This document shows, in pieces, positions 1 to 6,450 of a stretch of DNA of 28,136 nucleotides. The translations under genes and the position numbers were made by a program. This DNA comes from Fimimonas sp963619835 (lineage in GTDB: Bacteria; Bacillota; Clostridia; Christensenellales; CAG-314), in assembly GCA_963619835.1 (NCBI GenBank), contig CAVEYD010000013.1:1-28136 (forward strand). The letters are read 5' to 3'. Below the pieces are notes generated by a model. That model made no database searches. It saw nothing but the letters and a program-made list of their open reading frames with translations, and was not told where the DNA came from. The first letter of the stretch is position 1, and each line of letters begins with the position of its first letter.

Positions 1-54
1 CTACAAACCTACTTAATAGTGAAAATCTTTTCACACATTTCTCATTATTATTTG

Positions 55-83
55 TTGACTATTTTTTTTGCTCAATGTAAAAT
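55..83 (+). promoter_or_regulatory. SigA-type promoter of pyrR-uraA
   Basis: A -35 box TTGACT (55-60) and a -10 box TAAAAT (78-83) are separated by exactly 17 nt. Transcription should begin near position 90, which puts the PyrR-binding region and the attenuator hairpin in the leader RNA. Seen directly; promoter activity is inferred. Confidence 0.75.
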
Positions 84-100
84 ACTAACAATGAATCTTT

Positions 101-187
101 AATCGGGTACAGAGATGCTCGCAAGATCGTTTAATCACGTCAGTTTTACTACGTCTTTTTGTCTTGCGTCATCGCAAGACTTTTTTT
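101..187 (+). promoter_or_regulatory. PyrR-responsive attenuator leader
   Basis: The segment CAGAGATGCTCGCAAG (110-125) resembles the conserved core of the PyrR-binding RNA hairpin of Bacillus pyr leaders (CAGAGAGGCU...GCAAG type). The piece CGCAAGA (120-126) can pair with TCTTGCG (162-168), which is the left arm of the terminator that follows. This gives the classic choice between an antiterminator and a terminator. The inferred model is that PyrR bound to UMP holds 110-128 in its own hairpin, so the terminator forms when pyrimidines are plentiful. Sequence and pairing are seen; the mechanism follows from the family. Confidence 0.62.
161..187 (+). terminator. Attenuator terminator upstream of pyrR
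   Basis: Perfect 8-bp stem GTCTTGCG/CGCAAGAC (161-168 with 173-180), loop TCAT, followed by seven T residues (181-187). It lies between the promoter and the pyrR ribosome site, so it acts as a conditional terminator. Confidence 0.85.
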
Positions 188-233
188 ATGCCTTGTCGCT
201 TTATGGAGGGTAATTCGTAAGGAGCAAAGGAAT

Positions 234-776
234 ATGAAAGAAAAAACAACATTACTTGACGAAATGTCAGTCAGTCGTGCGCTTACACGTATCTCGCACG
301 AAATCATCGAGCGCAACCAAGGTGTCGGCGATATTGCACTTGTCGGCATTGTCACGCGCGGTGTTCCAATGGCAAAAATCATCTCGCAAAACATTGCCAA
401 GTTCGAGGGTGCAAATGTTCCGTTCGGTAGCATCGACATCACACTTTATCGTGACGACATCAAGGAAATTTCCCCAACGCCGGTTGTAAACGGAACGCAC
501 ATTCCGTTTGACGTAGTCAACAAACGCATCATTTTGTGCGACGACGTACTCTTTACCGGACGTACCGCACGTGCAGCAATGGAAGCGGTGCTTGCTTTAG
601 GCCGTCCAAAGTCAATTCAACTTGCAGTGCTTATCGATCGTGGACACAGAGAGTTGCCAATTCGTGCCGACTATGTAGGCAAAAACGTTCCCACAATGCT
701 AACCGAAATGGTCGACGTTAATTTTTACGAAACCGATGGCGAACAAAATGCAAAGTTGTTCGATTTACAGGACTAA
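234..776 (+). CDS. pyrR: PyrR bifunctional pyr regulator / uracil phosphoribosyltransferase
   Basis: A 180-residue protein of normal PyrR length. PyrR binds pyr leader RNA to promote termination when UMP is high, and it also converts uracil and PRPP to UMP. The type I phosphoribosyltransferase PRPP loop is visible as IILCDDVLFTGRTARAA near residues 99-115, and the PyrR hallmark RGHRELPIRADYVGKNVPT lies near 136-154. I chose the ATG at 234 because AAGGAG sits at 219-224, 9 nt upstream. The reading frame stays open upstream, but that stretch runs through the attenuator hairpin and is not coding. The gene is first in a unit with uraA and is probably autoregulated through the leader at 101-187. 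Confidence 0.95.
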   Translation: MKEKTTLLDEMSVSRALTRISHEIIERNQGVGDIALVGIVTRGVPMAKIISQNIAKFEGANVPFGSIDITLYRDDIKEISPTPVVNGTHIPFDVVNKRIILCDDVLFTGRTARAAMEAVLALGRPKSIQLAVLIDRGHRELPIRADYVGKNVPTMLTEMVDVNFYETDGEQNAKLFDLQD

Positions 777-1111
777 AATTGCAAAAAATGGTTGCATGCA
801 AACAAAACAACAAAATTTGCAACAATTTTTTCGCACAACTCAGGCAAACTTGCAACATTTTTATGCAACGCAAAATTTTCTGCAATAAGTAAGTCAAAAA
901 TTTTGCCGACACCCTTGCAAAAATCTTTGCAAAAAGCAAGTTTCAAAAACAACAAAATCACGTTTAACACAACTAAATATTATTTTGTTTTTCCCCGTCA
1001 AACACAAACTAAACACGTTTTTAGTTTTGTTTGTTCGGTAAATTTATTGTGAGTTTTACGGCGGCAACGTCGTGAAATAATAATTAATTTTATACAGGAG
1101 ATATAAAAATT
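777..1111 (+). other. pyrR-uraA spacer with TGCAA-rich tract and two hairpins
   Basis: This 335-nt gap has no gene I can support. Positions 778-935 are rich in the word TGCAA or TTGCAA. Positions 999-1033 form an AT-rich imperfect hairpin: CAAACACAAACTAAA with TTTAGTTTTGTTTG and one bulged C. Positions 1054-1077 form a 10-bp hairpin with a GCAA tetraloop. No T-run follows either hairpin and no convincing promoter is visible, so uraA is probably co-transcribed with pyrR. Confidence 0.6.
1054..1077 (+). other. GNRA-capped hairpin before uraA
   Basis: TTTTACGGCG (1054-1063) pairs with CGTCGTGAAA (1068-1077), with two G-U pairs, closed by the tetraloop GCAA (1064-1067). It ends 18 nt before the uraA ribosome site AGGAG (1096-1100). 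It may be an mRNA stability or processing element. Its function is unknown. Confidence 0.5.
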
Positions 1112-2584
1112 ATGAATCTCACCTACAAAGTCACTGACAGACCGCCGTTTGGCAAAACACTTGTGTATGCACTTCAACAAGTGTTGGCAATCCTTGCAGC
1201 AACAATTGCCGTTCCTACAGTTGTAGGCAACGGAATGAGCCAATCTGCTGCATTGTTCGGTGCAGGAGTCGGAACACTCGTGTACCTTCTTTTCACAAAA
1301 TTCAAAAGCCCGGTATTCTTGGGAAGCAGTTTTGCTTTCATCGGAAGTATGACGGCAGCATTTGCAGGCGGTGTAACCGCTTCACTTGGCTACCTTGGAT
1401 TGCTTATCGGTGCCGCTTTTGCAGGACTTGTTTATGTCATCATCGCAATCATAGTTAAGTTTTGCGGTGTTGGTTGGATCAACAAAATCATGCCTGCAGT
1501 CGTTATCGGACCTACCGTTGCAATTATCGGTTTAAGCTTGGCAGGAAATGCCGTTGGCGACCTTATGAAAGGTAGTGTTTACACAACACAAATTTCTCAC
1601 ATTGCAAAGGAAATTGAAGGTGTTTGGACAGTTGTTGCAGAAGAAACTTCCGTAGCAGTTGCTTCTCCCTACATTGCACTTTTGTGCGGACTTATCACTC
1701 TTGCAGTAACAATCGTTGCATCTGTTTACGGCAACAAATCAATGAAACTTATCCCGTTCATTATCGGTATTGTAGCAGGTTATGCAGTTGCAGCAATCTT
1801 TACGGTTATCGGCAACGTTGCAAACATCGATGCTTTCAAACTTATCGATTTCAGCAAATTTGCAAACATGGAATGGGTTCCCGACTTTACATTTATCAAA
1901 GCATTTAGCGGAGATTACGGCAGTGCCGATATCGGCAAGTACATTGGAACAATCGCAATTGCTTACACACCGGTTGCATTTGTTGTTTTTGCCGAGCATA
2001 TCGCAGACCACAAAAACTTGTCCTCAATCATCGGTTCCGAACTTCTCGAAAATCCCGGACTTCACCGCACGTTGCTTGGTGACGGTGTAGGAAGTATTGC
2101 CGGCGCATTCTTTGGCGGATGCCCCAACACAACCTATGGCGAAAGTGTAGCATGCGTAGCCATCACCGGAAACGCATCCGTTTCAACAATTTTTGTTACA
2201 GCAATTCTTTGCATCATCGCAAGCTTTGTAGGACCGTTCGTAACCTTCCTTGCAACCATCCCCAGTTGTGTAATGGGTGGTGTATGCATGGCACTTTACG
2301 GATTTATCGCAGTAAGCGGACTTAAAATGATTCAACCCATCGACCTCAACGACAACCGCAACTTGTTTGTTGTATCTGTTGTGCTTATCGCAGGTATCGG
2401 CGGACTTGTAATCAACATTGGACAAATCACAATCACATCCGTAGCTTGCGCACTCATTTTAGGTATTCTCACAAACCTTCTTTGCAACATCAACAGCAAA
2501 AATAACAACAAACCCGCAGAGTCAACCGAATCTAACAACCAACCGGTAGAATCAAACCAAGCTAACGACCAACCCAACGAGTAA
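1112..2584 (+). CDS. uraA: Uracil permease (NCS2 / UraA family)
   Basis: A 490-residue membrane protein that imports uracil by ion symport. The N-terminus (KVTDRPPFGKTLVYALQQVL) and the many hydrophobic helices are typical of UraA/PyrP. The two conserved substrate-site regions are visible: FAEHIADHKNL with Glu near 295, and GGCPNTTYGES with Glu near 344. The C-terminal ~30 residues are an Asn/Gln/Ser/Glu-rich hydrophilic tail with repeated NQPVES-like pieces, absent from most relatives and probably disordered. AGGAG at 1096-1100 supports the start. Its position behind pyrR fits pyrimidine salvage under PyrR control. Confidence 0.95.
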   Translation: MNLTYKVTDRPPFGKTLVYALQQVLAILAATIAVPTVVGNGMSQSAALFGAGVGTLVYLLFTKFKSPVFLGSSFAFIGSMTAAFAGGVTASLGYLGLLIGAAFAGLVYVIIAIIVKFCGVGWINKIMPAVVIGPTVAIIGLSLAGNAVGDLMKGSVYTTQISHIAKEIEGVWTVVAEETSVAVASPYIALLCGLITLAVTIVASVYGNKSMKLIPFIIGIVAGYAVAAIFTVIGNVANIDAFKLIDFSKFANMEWVPDFTFIKAFSGDYGSADIGKYIGTIAIAYTPVAFVVFAEHIADHKNLSSIIGSELLENPGLHRTLLGDGVGSIAGAFFGGCPNTTYGESVACVAITGNASVSTIFVTAILCIIASFVGPFVTFLATIPSCVMGGVCMALYGFIAVSGLKMIQPIDLNDNRNLFVVSVVLIAGIGGLVINIGQITITSVACALILGILTNLLCNINSKNNNKPAESTESNNQPVESNQANDQPNE

Positions 2585-2611
2585 ACATTCTAAGGTTGTC
2601 CTAAAAAAATG

Positions 2612-2646
2612 TTGTAGTGCAAGTTTTTTAGCAAACAGCACTACAA
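2612..2646 (+). other. Inverted repeat after uraA
   Basis: TTGTAGTGC (2612-2620) and GCACTACAA (2638-2646) form a perfect 9-bp stem with a 17-nt loop just after the uraA stop. No T-run follows. It may stabilise the 3' end ahead of the terminator. Confidence 0.45.
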
Positions 2647-2672
2647 AACAACACACACAACAACACTTAAAC

Positions 2673-2713
2673 AAAAAAAAGAAAATTGCTTTACGGCAGT
2701 TTTCTTTTTTTTT
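2673..2713 (+). terminator. Terminator of the pyrR-uraA unit
   Basis: AAGAAAATTGC (2679-2689) pairs with GCAGTTTTCTT (2696-2706) around the loop TTTACG. An A-run precedes the stem and a T-run continues to 2713. The symmetry of A-run and T-run would let it work in both directions. Confidence 0.85.
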
Positions 2714-2806
2714 CGCAAACTTTAACAAAGTAATTATGCACTTAAAAAAACGCAATCAAACATATTTTACACACAACACACCCATACAAACAAATTATTT
2801 TCTCAA

Positions 2807-3009
2807 AATTCTAAAACAGCCATATTCCCAAAATCAAAAAAAACTATATTCCTAAAAATTCTAAAACAACTGTAATCTCAAAAATCAAAAAAAACTATAT
2901 TTTCGAAAGTCTAAAACAACTGTATAACCCTAAATCTAAAAGACTATATTTTCAACAATCTAAAAAAAGTATTTTTATAAAAATCTAAAAATTGTATTTT
3001 CGTAAAAAA
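2807..3009 (+). repeat. AT-rich minisatellite, about eight ~25-nt units
   Basis: Eight degenerate head-to-tail units of 23-26 nt share the pattern AATCTAAAACAACTATAT followed by TTTC and AAA. Clear unit starts are at about 2808, 2831, 2858, 2884, 2909, 2933, 2957 and 2982. The units alternate between a TCTAAAACAACTGTA form and a TCAAAAAAAACTATA form, which suggests an older ~50-nt dimer. It lies between the uraA terminator and the ribU promoter. No ORF with a ribosome site crosses it. Confidence 0.7.
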
Positions 3010-3064
3010 CAAGTTTATTTTAACAACAAACGCAGTGTTTGTTACTACTATATATCAAAATTGC

Positions 3065-3093
3065 TTGTCAATGCGTTTAGCAAGTGCTATACT
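3065..3093 (+). promoter_or_regulatory. SigA-type promoter of the FMN riboswitch-ribU unit
   Basis: TTGTCA (3065-3070) and TATACT (3088-3093) have a 17-nt spacer. The predicted start near 3100 falls just before the riboswitch. Confidence 0.8.
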
Positions 3094-3108
3094 ACTCATA
3101 CAACAAAA

Positions 3109-3224
3109 TTCTTTGGGGCGTGGTGCAAATCCACACCGATAGTACAGCCTATGAACGTGCTTTTTAGCACGCCGATCGGGTGAAATTCCCGAGCCGACGG
3201 TAACAGTCCGGATGGAAAAAGAAG
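3109..3224 (+). ncRNA. FMN riboswitch (RFN element)
   Basis: The conserved RFN blocks appear in order: TTCTTTGGGGC at the start, GTGCAAATCCACACCG, then a variable stem GCGTGCT/AGCACGC-like arm, GGGTGAAATTCCCGAGCCGACGG split across 3179-3200, GTAACAGTCCGGATGG, and the closing GAAG (3221-3224) that pairs with the first block. It binds FMN. Because it precedes a riboflavin importer gene, FMN should switch expression off. Confidence 0.95.
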
Positions 3225-3232
3225 TTTTTTTT

Positions 3233-3258
3233 GGACGCTCCTATATGGTGCGTTTTTT
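3233..3258 (+). terminator. Likely expression-platform terminator of the FMN riboswitch
   Basis: ACGC (3235-3238) pairs with GCGT (3250-3253), and CC/GG pairs inside across one mismatch. Six T residues end at 3258. The stem is modest, but its place directly after the aptamer fits a termination switch. Confidence 0.55.
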
Positions 3259-3314
3259 ATTTTGTGCAAGTTTTCACAAAAGAGTTTTGTTGAATAATCA
3301 AGGAAGTATTTTTT

Positions 3315-4346
3315 ATGGACACCTTCGAAAAATCGCAACAAAACAACGATATTCCGCAGCAATCTTTAGCGGACAATCAAACTCAACAGCCTACCAACCA
3401 ATCGGCAACTCAAAACGACACAGCCACAGCTAATGCCAAAACTCAACCCGTTGCCAATGCGGAAAATTCGCAAGTTGCCGTAAATTCCTTCTATTCCATG
3501 CAATCGATACAAGATATTGCCTTTGACGACACCCAGTCGGATTATTTTGACGGCATCTCAAATGAAGACATTTCTGTAGGTATTTTGGCAAGTGACGTTG
3601 CCTTTAACGGCAAAATTACGCAGTCTCAATTAGAAAAAGATGCTTTATCTCAAAATTCTGCAACCGTAAACAAGGCATCTCGCCCTCAAAAAAAATTTTT
3701 TACTGTTGAAAACATGGCAGTAATAGGCATTTTATCGGCAATTTCTTATGTTTTGTATCTTTTGCCACACTTTTTGCCAATTTTCAAATTGCCTTTATTC
3801 CCCTCTTGGTTCGACTTTCAAATTTCCGATATTCCGGCATTGCTCGGTGGTTTTGCCATAGGCCCCACAGCAGGAGCAACCATTATTTTAGTAAAATGTC
3901 TACTCAAAATGCCGTTCACGTCAACCGCATGTATAGGCGAGCTTGCCGATATTTTTGTAGGCATTGCATTTGTTTTGCCATGCTCAATTTTCTACAAACA
4001 TGTCAAAAGTCGTAAAAGTGCAGTTTTGGGAATGCTTTTAGGCTCACTTTGTGCAGCTATTGTTGCTTTTTTTGCAAATCGTTTTGTGCTTGTTCCGTTT
4101 TATGCAACAATGTACGGCAACGGAAACTATCAAAACGGTATGGAAATACTTGTCAATGCCGTTCAAACAATCTACAAACAAGCAACCGTTCAAACGTTTT
4201 ACAGCTTTTATTTATGGCTCGGAGTTGTTCCCTTCAACATTATTCGTTGTGTATTTTGCACAGTGGTAACTTATTTTATTTACAAACCGCTTTCAAAGTA
4301 TCTTCATTGGGAACGTAAGACTAATTCCAACGATATTAAACAATAA
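3315..4346 (+). CDS. ribU: Riboflavin ECF transporter S component RibU, with long disordered N-terminus
   Basis: 343 residues. Residues from about 127 onward form the membrane RibU core, with the signature FPSWFDFQISDIPALLGGFAIGP split over residues 162-183 and a later GELAD segment. RibU captures riboflavin and hands it over with the shared EcfA-EcfA'-EcfT module, which is not in this window. Residues 1-126 are Gln/Asn/Ser/Thr/Ala-rich, with no helices or known domain, making the protein about 130 residues longer than usual RibU. AGGAAG at 3301-3306 supports the ATG at 3315. An internal start closer to the core has no better ribosome site. Control by the FMN riboswitch upstream strongly supports the substrate. 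Confidence 0.9.
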   Translation: MDTFEKSQQNNDIPQQSLADNQTQQPTNQSATQNDTATANAKTQPVANAENSQVAVNSFYSMQSIQDIAFDDTQSDYFDGISNEDISVGILASDVAFNGKITQSQLEKDALSQNSATVNKASRPQKKFFTVENMAVIGILSAISYVLYLLPHFLPIFKLPLFPSWFDFQISDIPALLGGFAIGPTAGATIILVKCLLKMPFTSTACIGELADIFVGIAFVLPCSIFYKHVKSRKSAVLGMLLGSLCAAIVAFFANRFVLVPFYATMYGNGNYQNGMEILVNAVQTIYKQATVQTFYSFYLWLGVVPFNIIRCVFCTVVTYFIYKPLSKYLHWERKTNSNDIKQ

Positions 4347-4349
4347 CTG

Positions 4350-4378
4350 TTGAATTTTTTTTCAAACAGTAGTAAAAT
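4350..4378 (+). promoter_or_regulatory. Probable promoter of tsaE-tsaB-rimI
   Basis: TTGAAT (4350-4355) and TAAAAT (4373-4378) with a 17-nt spacer, starting four bases after the ribU stop. It overlaps an AT-rich inverted repeat (CTGTTGAA with TTCAAACAG). Confidence 0.6.
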
Positions 4379-4477
4379 TATCTAAATAAAGTTTTATAAA
4401 ATAAAATCATGTTGCCCAGGCAGTCGCAAATTGTAAAGGAAAACAATTCTATTGTCCAAGCAAAACAAAACACACAA

Positions 4478-4897
4478 ATGACACAAACACAAATTTCAAA
4501 TTCTGTCGAACAAACAATAAACATAGCGCAAAACTTTGCCCAAACGCTTTGTGGCGGCGAAACAATTCTCTTGCAAGGCGATTTAGGAGCAGGCAAAACC
4601 CACTTTGTCAAGGGACTTGCTTTAGGACTTAACATTACCGACTTAATTACAAGTCCCACGTTCACCCTTCACAACATTTATTATGGCAAGCTAACCCTAA
4701 ATCACTTTGATTTTTACCGCGTCGATAGTGCCGAGGAGGTAGAAATGCTCGGTCTAAACGAATTTTTCAGCACCGACGACGGAGTAAGTGCAATAGAGTG
4801 GAGCCAAAACGTAGCCGAGCTTTTGCCAAAGCAAACAATCACCGTAACAATCAACAAAATTGACGATAATTCTCGAGAAATTATTATAAACAGATGA
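4478..4897 (+). CDS. tsaE: t6A biosynthesis ATPase TsaE
   Basis: TsaE is the P-loop ATPase that works with TsaB and TsaD to make N6-threonylcarbamoyladenosine at position 37 of ANN-decoding tRNAs. The Walker A motif GDLGAGKT and the TsaE motif SPTFTLHNIY are present, followed by HFDFYRVDSAEE and AIEWSQN. The ATG at 4478 gives 139 residues and places Walker A at residue ~34, as in known TsaE proteins. A longer in-frame ATG at 4409 gives 162 residues with a polar extension. Neither has a good Shine-Dalgarno site, so the start is uncertain. The stop overlaps the tsaB start (ATGA), showing translational coupling. Confidence 0.92.
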   Translation: MTQTQISNSVEQTINIAQNFAQTLCGGETILLQGDLGAGKTHFVKGLALGLNITDLITSPTFTLHNIYYGKLTLNHFDFYRVDSAEEVEMLGLNEFFSTDDGVSAIEWSQNVAELLPKQTITVTINKIDDNSREIIINR

Positions 4898-5457
4898 AAA
4901 TTTTACTAATAGACACAACAACAAAAGATATGGTTGTTTCAGTCATCACCGAAAATCAAATTTTCGACAGCACTTTAACAGCCGCCGGCACACATCACAG
5001 CGAACTTCTTTGCAATGCCGTAAGCGATTGCCTAAACAAAGCAAACTTAACTTTTGCCGAGCTTGATGCTTATGCTTGTGCAATAGGTCCGGGCAGTTTT
5101 ACAGGTATTCGCATAGGAGTTTCCACTGTAAAAGGGTACGAAACGGCTTGTTCAAAGCCTATTATTGCGCTAAATTGCTTGGAAGCAACGGCATTTTCGC
5201 AAAATTTAGGCAATAAGGGCAAAGCAATTATCGATGCAGGCAACGGTTACTATTTTGCCGACTACACACAGCATATTGCCCCTTGTCTAATTCCTTACGA
5301 AGACAGTCGCACAATCGATTCGGCACAGTCAACTTTTGCCACTCAGTACTATGACGGACTTGTCTATCTTGCCAAACAAAAGTTTTTAAGCAATGATTTT
5401 TGTACCGATCTCGAACCATTGTATATTCGCAAAAGTCAAGCGGAGGAGCACAAATGA
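4894..5457 (+). CDS. tsaB: t6A biosynthesis protein TsaB
   Basis: 187 residues with an ASKHA-fold N-terminus (MKILLIDTTTKDMVVSV) and the family signature GPGSFTGIRIGVSTVKG. TsaB is a non-catalytic partner that dimerises with TsaD. The protein is somewhat shorter than the usual ~220-230 residues, with a reduced C-terminal half. It begins inside the tsaE stop and ends inside the rimI start (ATGA at 5454-5457), so the three genes are translated as one coupled set. Confidence 0.93.
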   Translation: MKILLIDTTTKDMVVSVITENQIFDSTLTAAGTHHSELLCNAVSDCLNKANLTFAELDAYACAIGPGSFTGIRIGVSTVKGYETACSKPIIALNCLEATAFSQNLGNKGKAIIDAGNGYYFADYTQHIAPCLIPYEDSRTIDSAQSTFATQYYDGLVYLAKQKFLSNDFCTDLEPLYIRKSQAEEHK

Positions 5458-5909
5458 TAAAACCCATTGACTACAACATGCAAAACGTTTTTATGTTAAA
5501 CAACATCGAAAAAGATTGTTTCGGCAGAGATGCCTGGTCGATATCAAACATAAGGGGAGAATTCGAAAACGATTTTTCTCACTTTTTCGGCTACTACGAC
5601 GGCGACAAAATTGTCGGTTACGTTTGTGTTCGCACTTTGTACGAAGAAGCACAAATTTGCAACATTGCCGTACTTACGGACTATCGAAGGCAAGGCATAG
5701 CAACCAAACTTTTACAAACGATTGCTTGTTTTTCCGCAAAGAAAGGTTGTATTCGTTCGGAATTGGAAGTCAACACGCTAAACCAACCGGCAGTAGAGTT
5801 GTACAAAAAAGCAGGTTACACAGTTGCGGGAATTCGCAAAAATTTCTATCGTCGCACTCGTTTTGCAAGCGGTGATGCTTACACAATGATAAAGGATCTA
5901 AACGTTTAA
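5454..5909 (+). CDS. rimI: GNAT N-acetyltransferase RimI
   Basis: 151 residues, GNAT fold. RimI acetylates the N-terminal alanine of ribosomal protein S18 in E. coli. The acetyl-CoA motif A is seen in IAVLTDYRRQGIATKLLQ, followed by LEVNTLNQPAVELYKKAGY, which is typical of RimI. I chose the ATG at 5454, which has GGAGGAG-like bases at 5444-5450 and a 4-nt overlap with tsaB. The upstream in-frame extension lies inside tsaB and is not used. The tsaE-tsaB-rimI order is common in Bacillota, usually with tsaD next, but tsaD is not here. Confidence 0.9.
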   Translation: MIKPIDYNMQNVFMLNNIEKDCFGRDAWSISNIRGEFENDFSHFFGYYDGDKIVGYVCVRTLYEEAQICNIAVLTDYRRQGIATKLLQTIACFSAKKGCIRSELEVNTLNQPAVELYKKAGYTVAGIRKNFYRRTRFASGDAYTMIKDLNV

Positions 5910-5966
5910 CAAGGTCAAATTCAATAAACAAGGTCAAAAATCAATTAACAAGTTCAAAAATCAATT
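5908..5966 (+). repeat. Three tandem ~20-nt repeats before the HicB-like gene
   Basis: AACAAGGTCAAAAATCAATT (5927-5946) is followed directly by AACAAGTTCAAAAATCAATT (5947-5966), one mismatch apart. A shorter version, AACAAGGTCAAATTCAAT, lies at 5908-5925 and overlaps the rimI stop. The array ends 4 nt before the next start codon. It could be an operator-like array or a small minisatellite. Confidence 0.75.
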
Positions 5967-5970
5967 AAAC

Positions 5971-6243
5971 ATGAAGTACATTTTCCCGGCAGTATTTACA
6001 ACCGATAAATACGATTCTCAGTACATAAACGTAATTTTCCCCGATCTTCAAGGTTGCGTAACTTTCGGAGTCGGCATGGAAGATGCCATCTACATGGCAA
6101 AAGATGCGCTAAAAACAATGTTAGATTGTGATGCATCCTCTTGTCACATTTCCCCGTCAAATCCGTTTGACGTTCAACGTGCCTATCCGGATGGACTTGT
6201 CATGCTTATTTGTGTCGATATCGACCAAGTAACAACTTGTTAA
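5971..6243 (+). CDS. Orphan HicB-like protein, partial RNase H fold domain only
   Basis: 90 residues. The N-terminus KYIFPAVFTTDKYDSQ, then VIFPDLQGCVTFG and a MEDAIYMAKDALKTML helix, matches the HicB antitoxin core. The protein ends soon after LVMLICVDID. The C-terminal DNA-binding (ribbon-helix-helix or HTH) part found in full-length HicB of ~130 residues is therefore missing. No HicA-like ORF lies next to it on either strand. No clear ribosome site precedes the ATG, only tandem repeats. It may be read from the rimI transcript 61 nt upstream. The family is clear. A toxin-antitoxin role is doubtful, and a solo regulatory or RNA-binding role is possible. Confidence 0.75.
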   Translation: MKYIFPAVFTTDKYDSQYINVIFPDLQGCVTFGVGMEDAIYMAKDALKTMLDCDASSCHISPSNPFDVQRAYPDGLVMLICVDIDQVTTC

Positions 6244-6253
6244 TCAAAAACAA

Positions 6254-6282
6254 TTGACATTATTTTACAGTAGTGCTAATAT
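6254..6282 (+). promoter_or_regulatory. SigA-type promoter of the TPP riboswitch-thiT unit
   Basis: A consensus TTGACA (6254-6259) and TAATAT (6277-6282) with a 17-nt spacer. It begins 10 nt after the HicB-like stop, and the predicted start falls just before the aptamer. Confidence 0.85.
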
Positions 6283-6285
6283 TCA

Positions 6286-6372
6286 AATTGCTAGGGGTGC
6301 CCACGTGGCTGAGAGAGTCCCTTCGAACTTGTCAAGTTAATGCTTGCGTAAGGAATGCGAACAAATAGACAT
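6286..6372 (+). ncRNA. TPP riboswitch (THI element)
   Basis: The conserved blocks are present: GGGGTGCCC, TGGCTGAGAGAG, the P4/P5 strand GAACTTGTCAAGTTAATGC and GCGTAAGGAA. It binds thiamine pyrophosphate and should repress the thiamine importer downstream. CTTGTCAAG (6328-6336, the 5' strands of P4 and P5) can also pair with CTTGACGAG (6392-6400), the left part of the terminator. This provides an antiterminator that TPP binding would block. Confidence 0.95.
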
Positions 6373-6384
6373 TTTTTTGTTTTT

Positions 6385-6419
6385 AAGTTTTCTTGACGAG
6401 TTTTCAAGAAGACTTTTTT
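6385..6419 (+). terminator. TPP riboswitch expression-platform terminator
   Basis: A 12-bp stem AAGTTTTCTTGA (6385-6396) with TCAAGAAGACTT (6404-6415), loop CGAGTTT, followed by a T-run to 6419. It lies between the aptamer and the thiT ribosome site. Confidence 0.85.
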
Positions 6420-6450
6420 ATTTTCCCAAAAAAGCAAAGGAAGTGTTTAT

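Noticed and set aside
159..233. Upstream extension of pyrR from a TTG codon
   Set aside because: It contains the attenuator terminator, and the ATG at 234 has a good ribosome site.
792..1052. An 86-residue ORF in the pyrR-uraA gap
   Set aside because: No ribosome site, low-complexity Lys/Asn/Thr/Phe content from AT-rich DNA, and no recognisable family.
2807..3009. CRISPR-like array
   Set aside because: Units are degenerate and adjoin one another with no unique spacers, and no cas gene is present. The same applies to 16271-16494.
2992..3183. A 63-residue ORF across the ribU promoter
   Set aside because: It overlaps the promoter and the first half of the FMN riboswitch, which explain the sequence better.
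4347..4370. Terminator after ribU
   Set aside because: The inverted repeat CTGTTGAA/TTCAAACAG needs a bulge and has no T-run after it. It coincides with the tsaE promoter.
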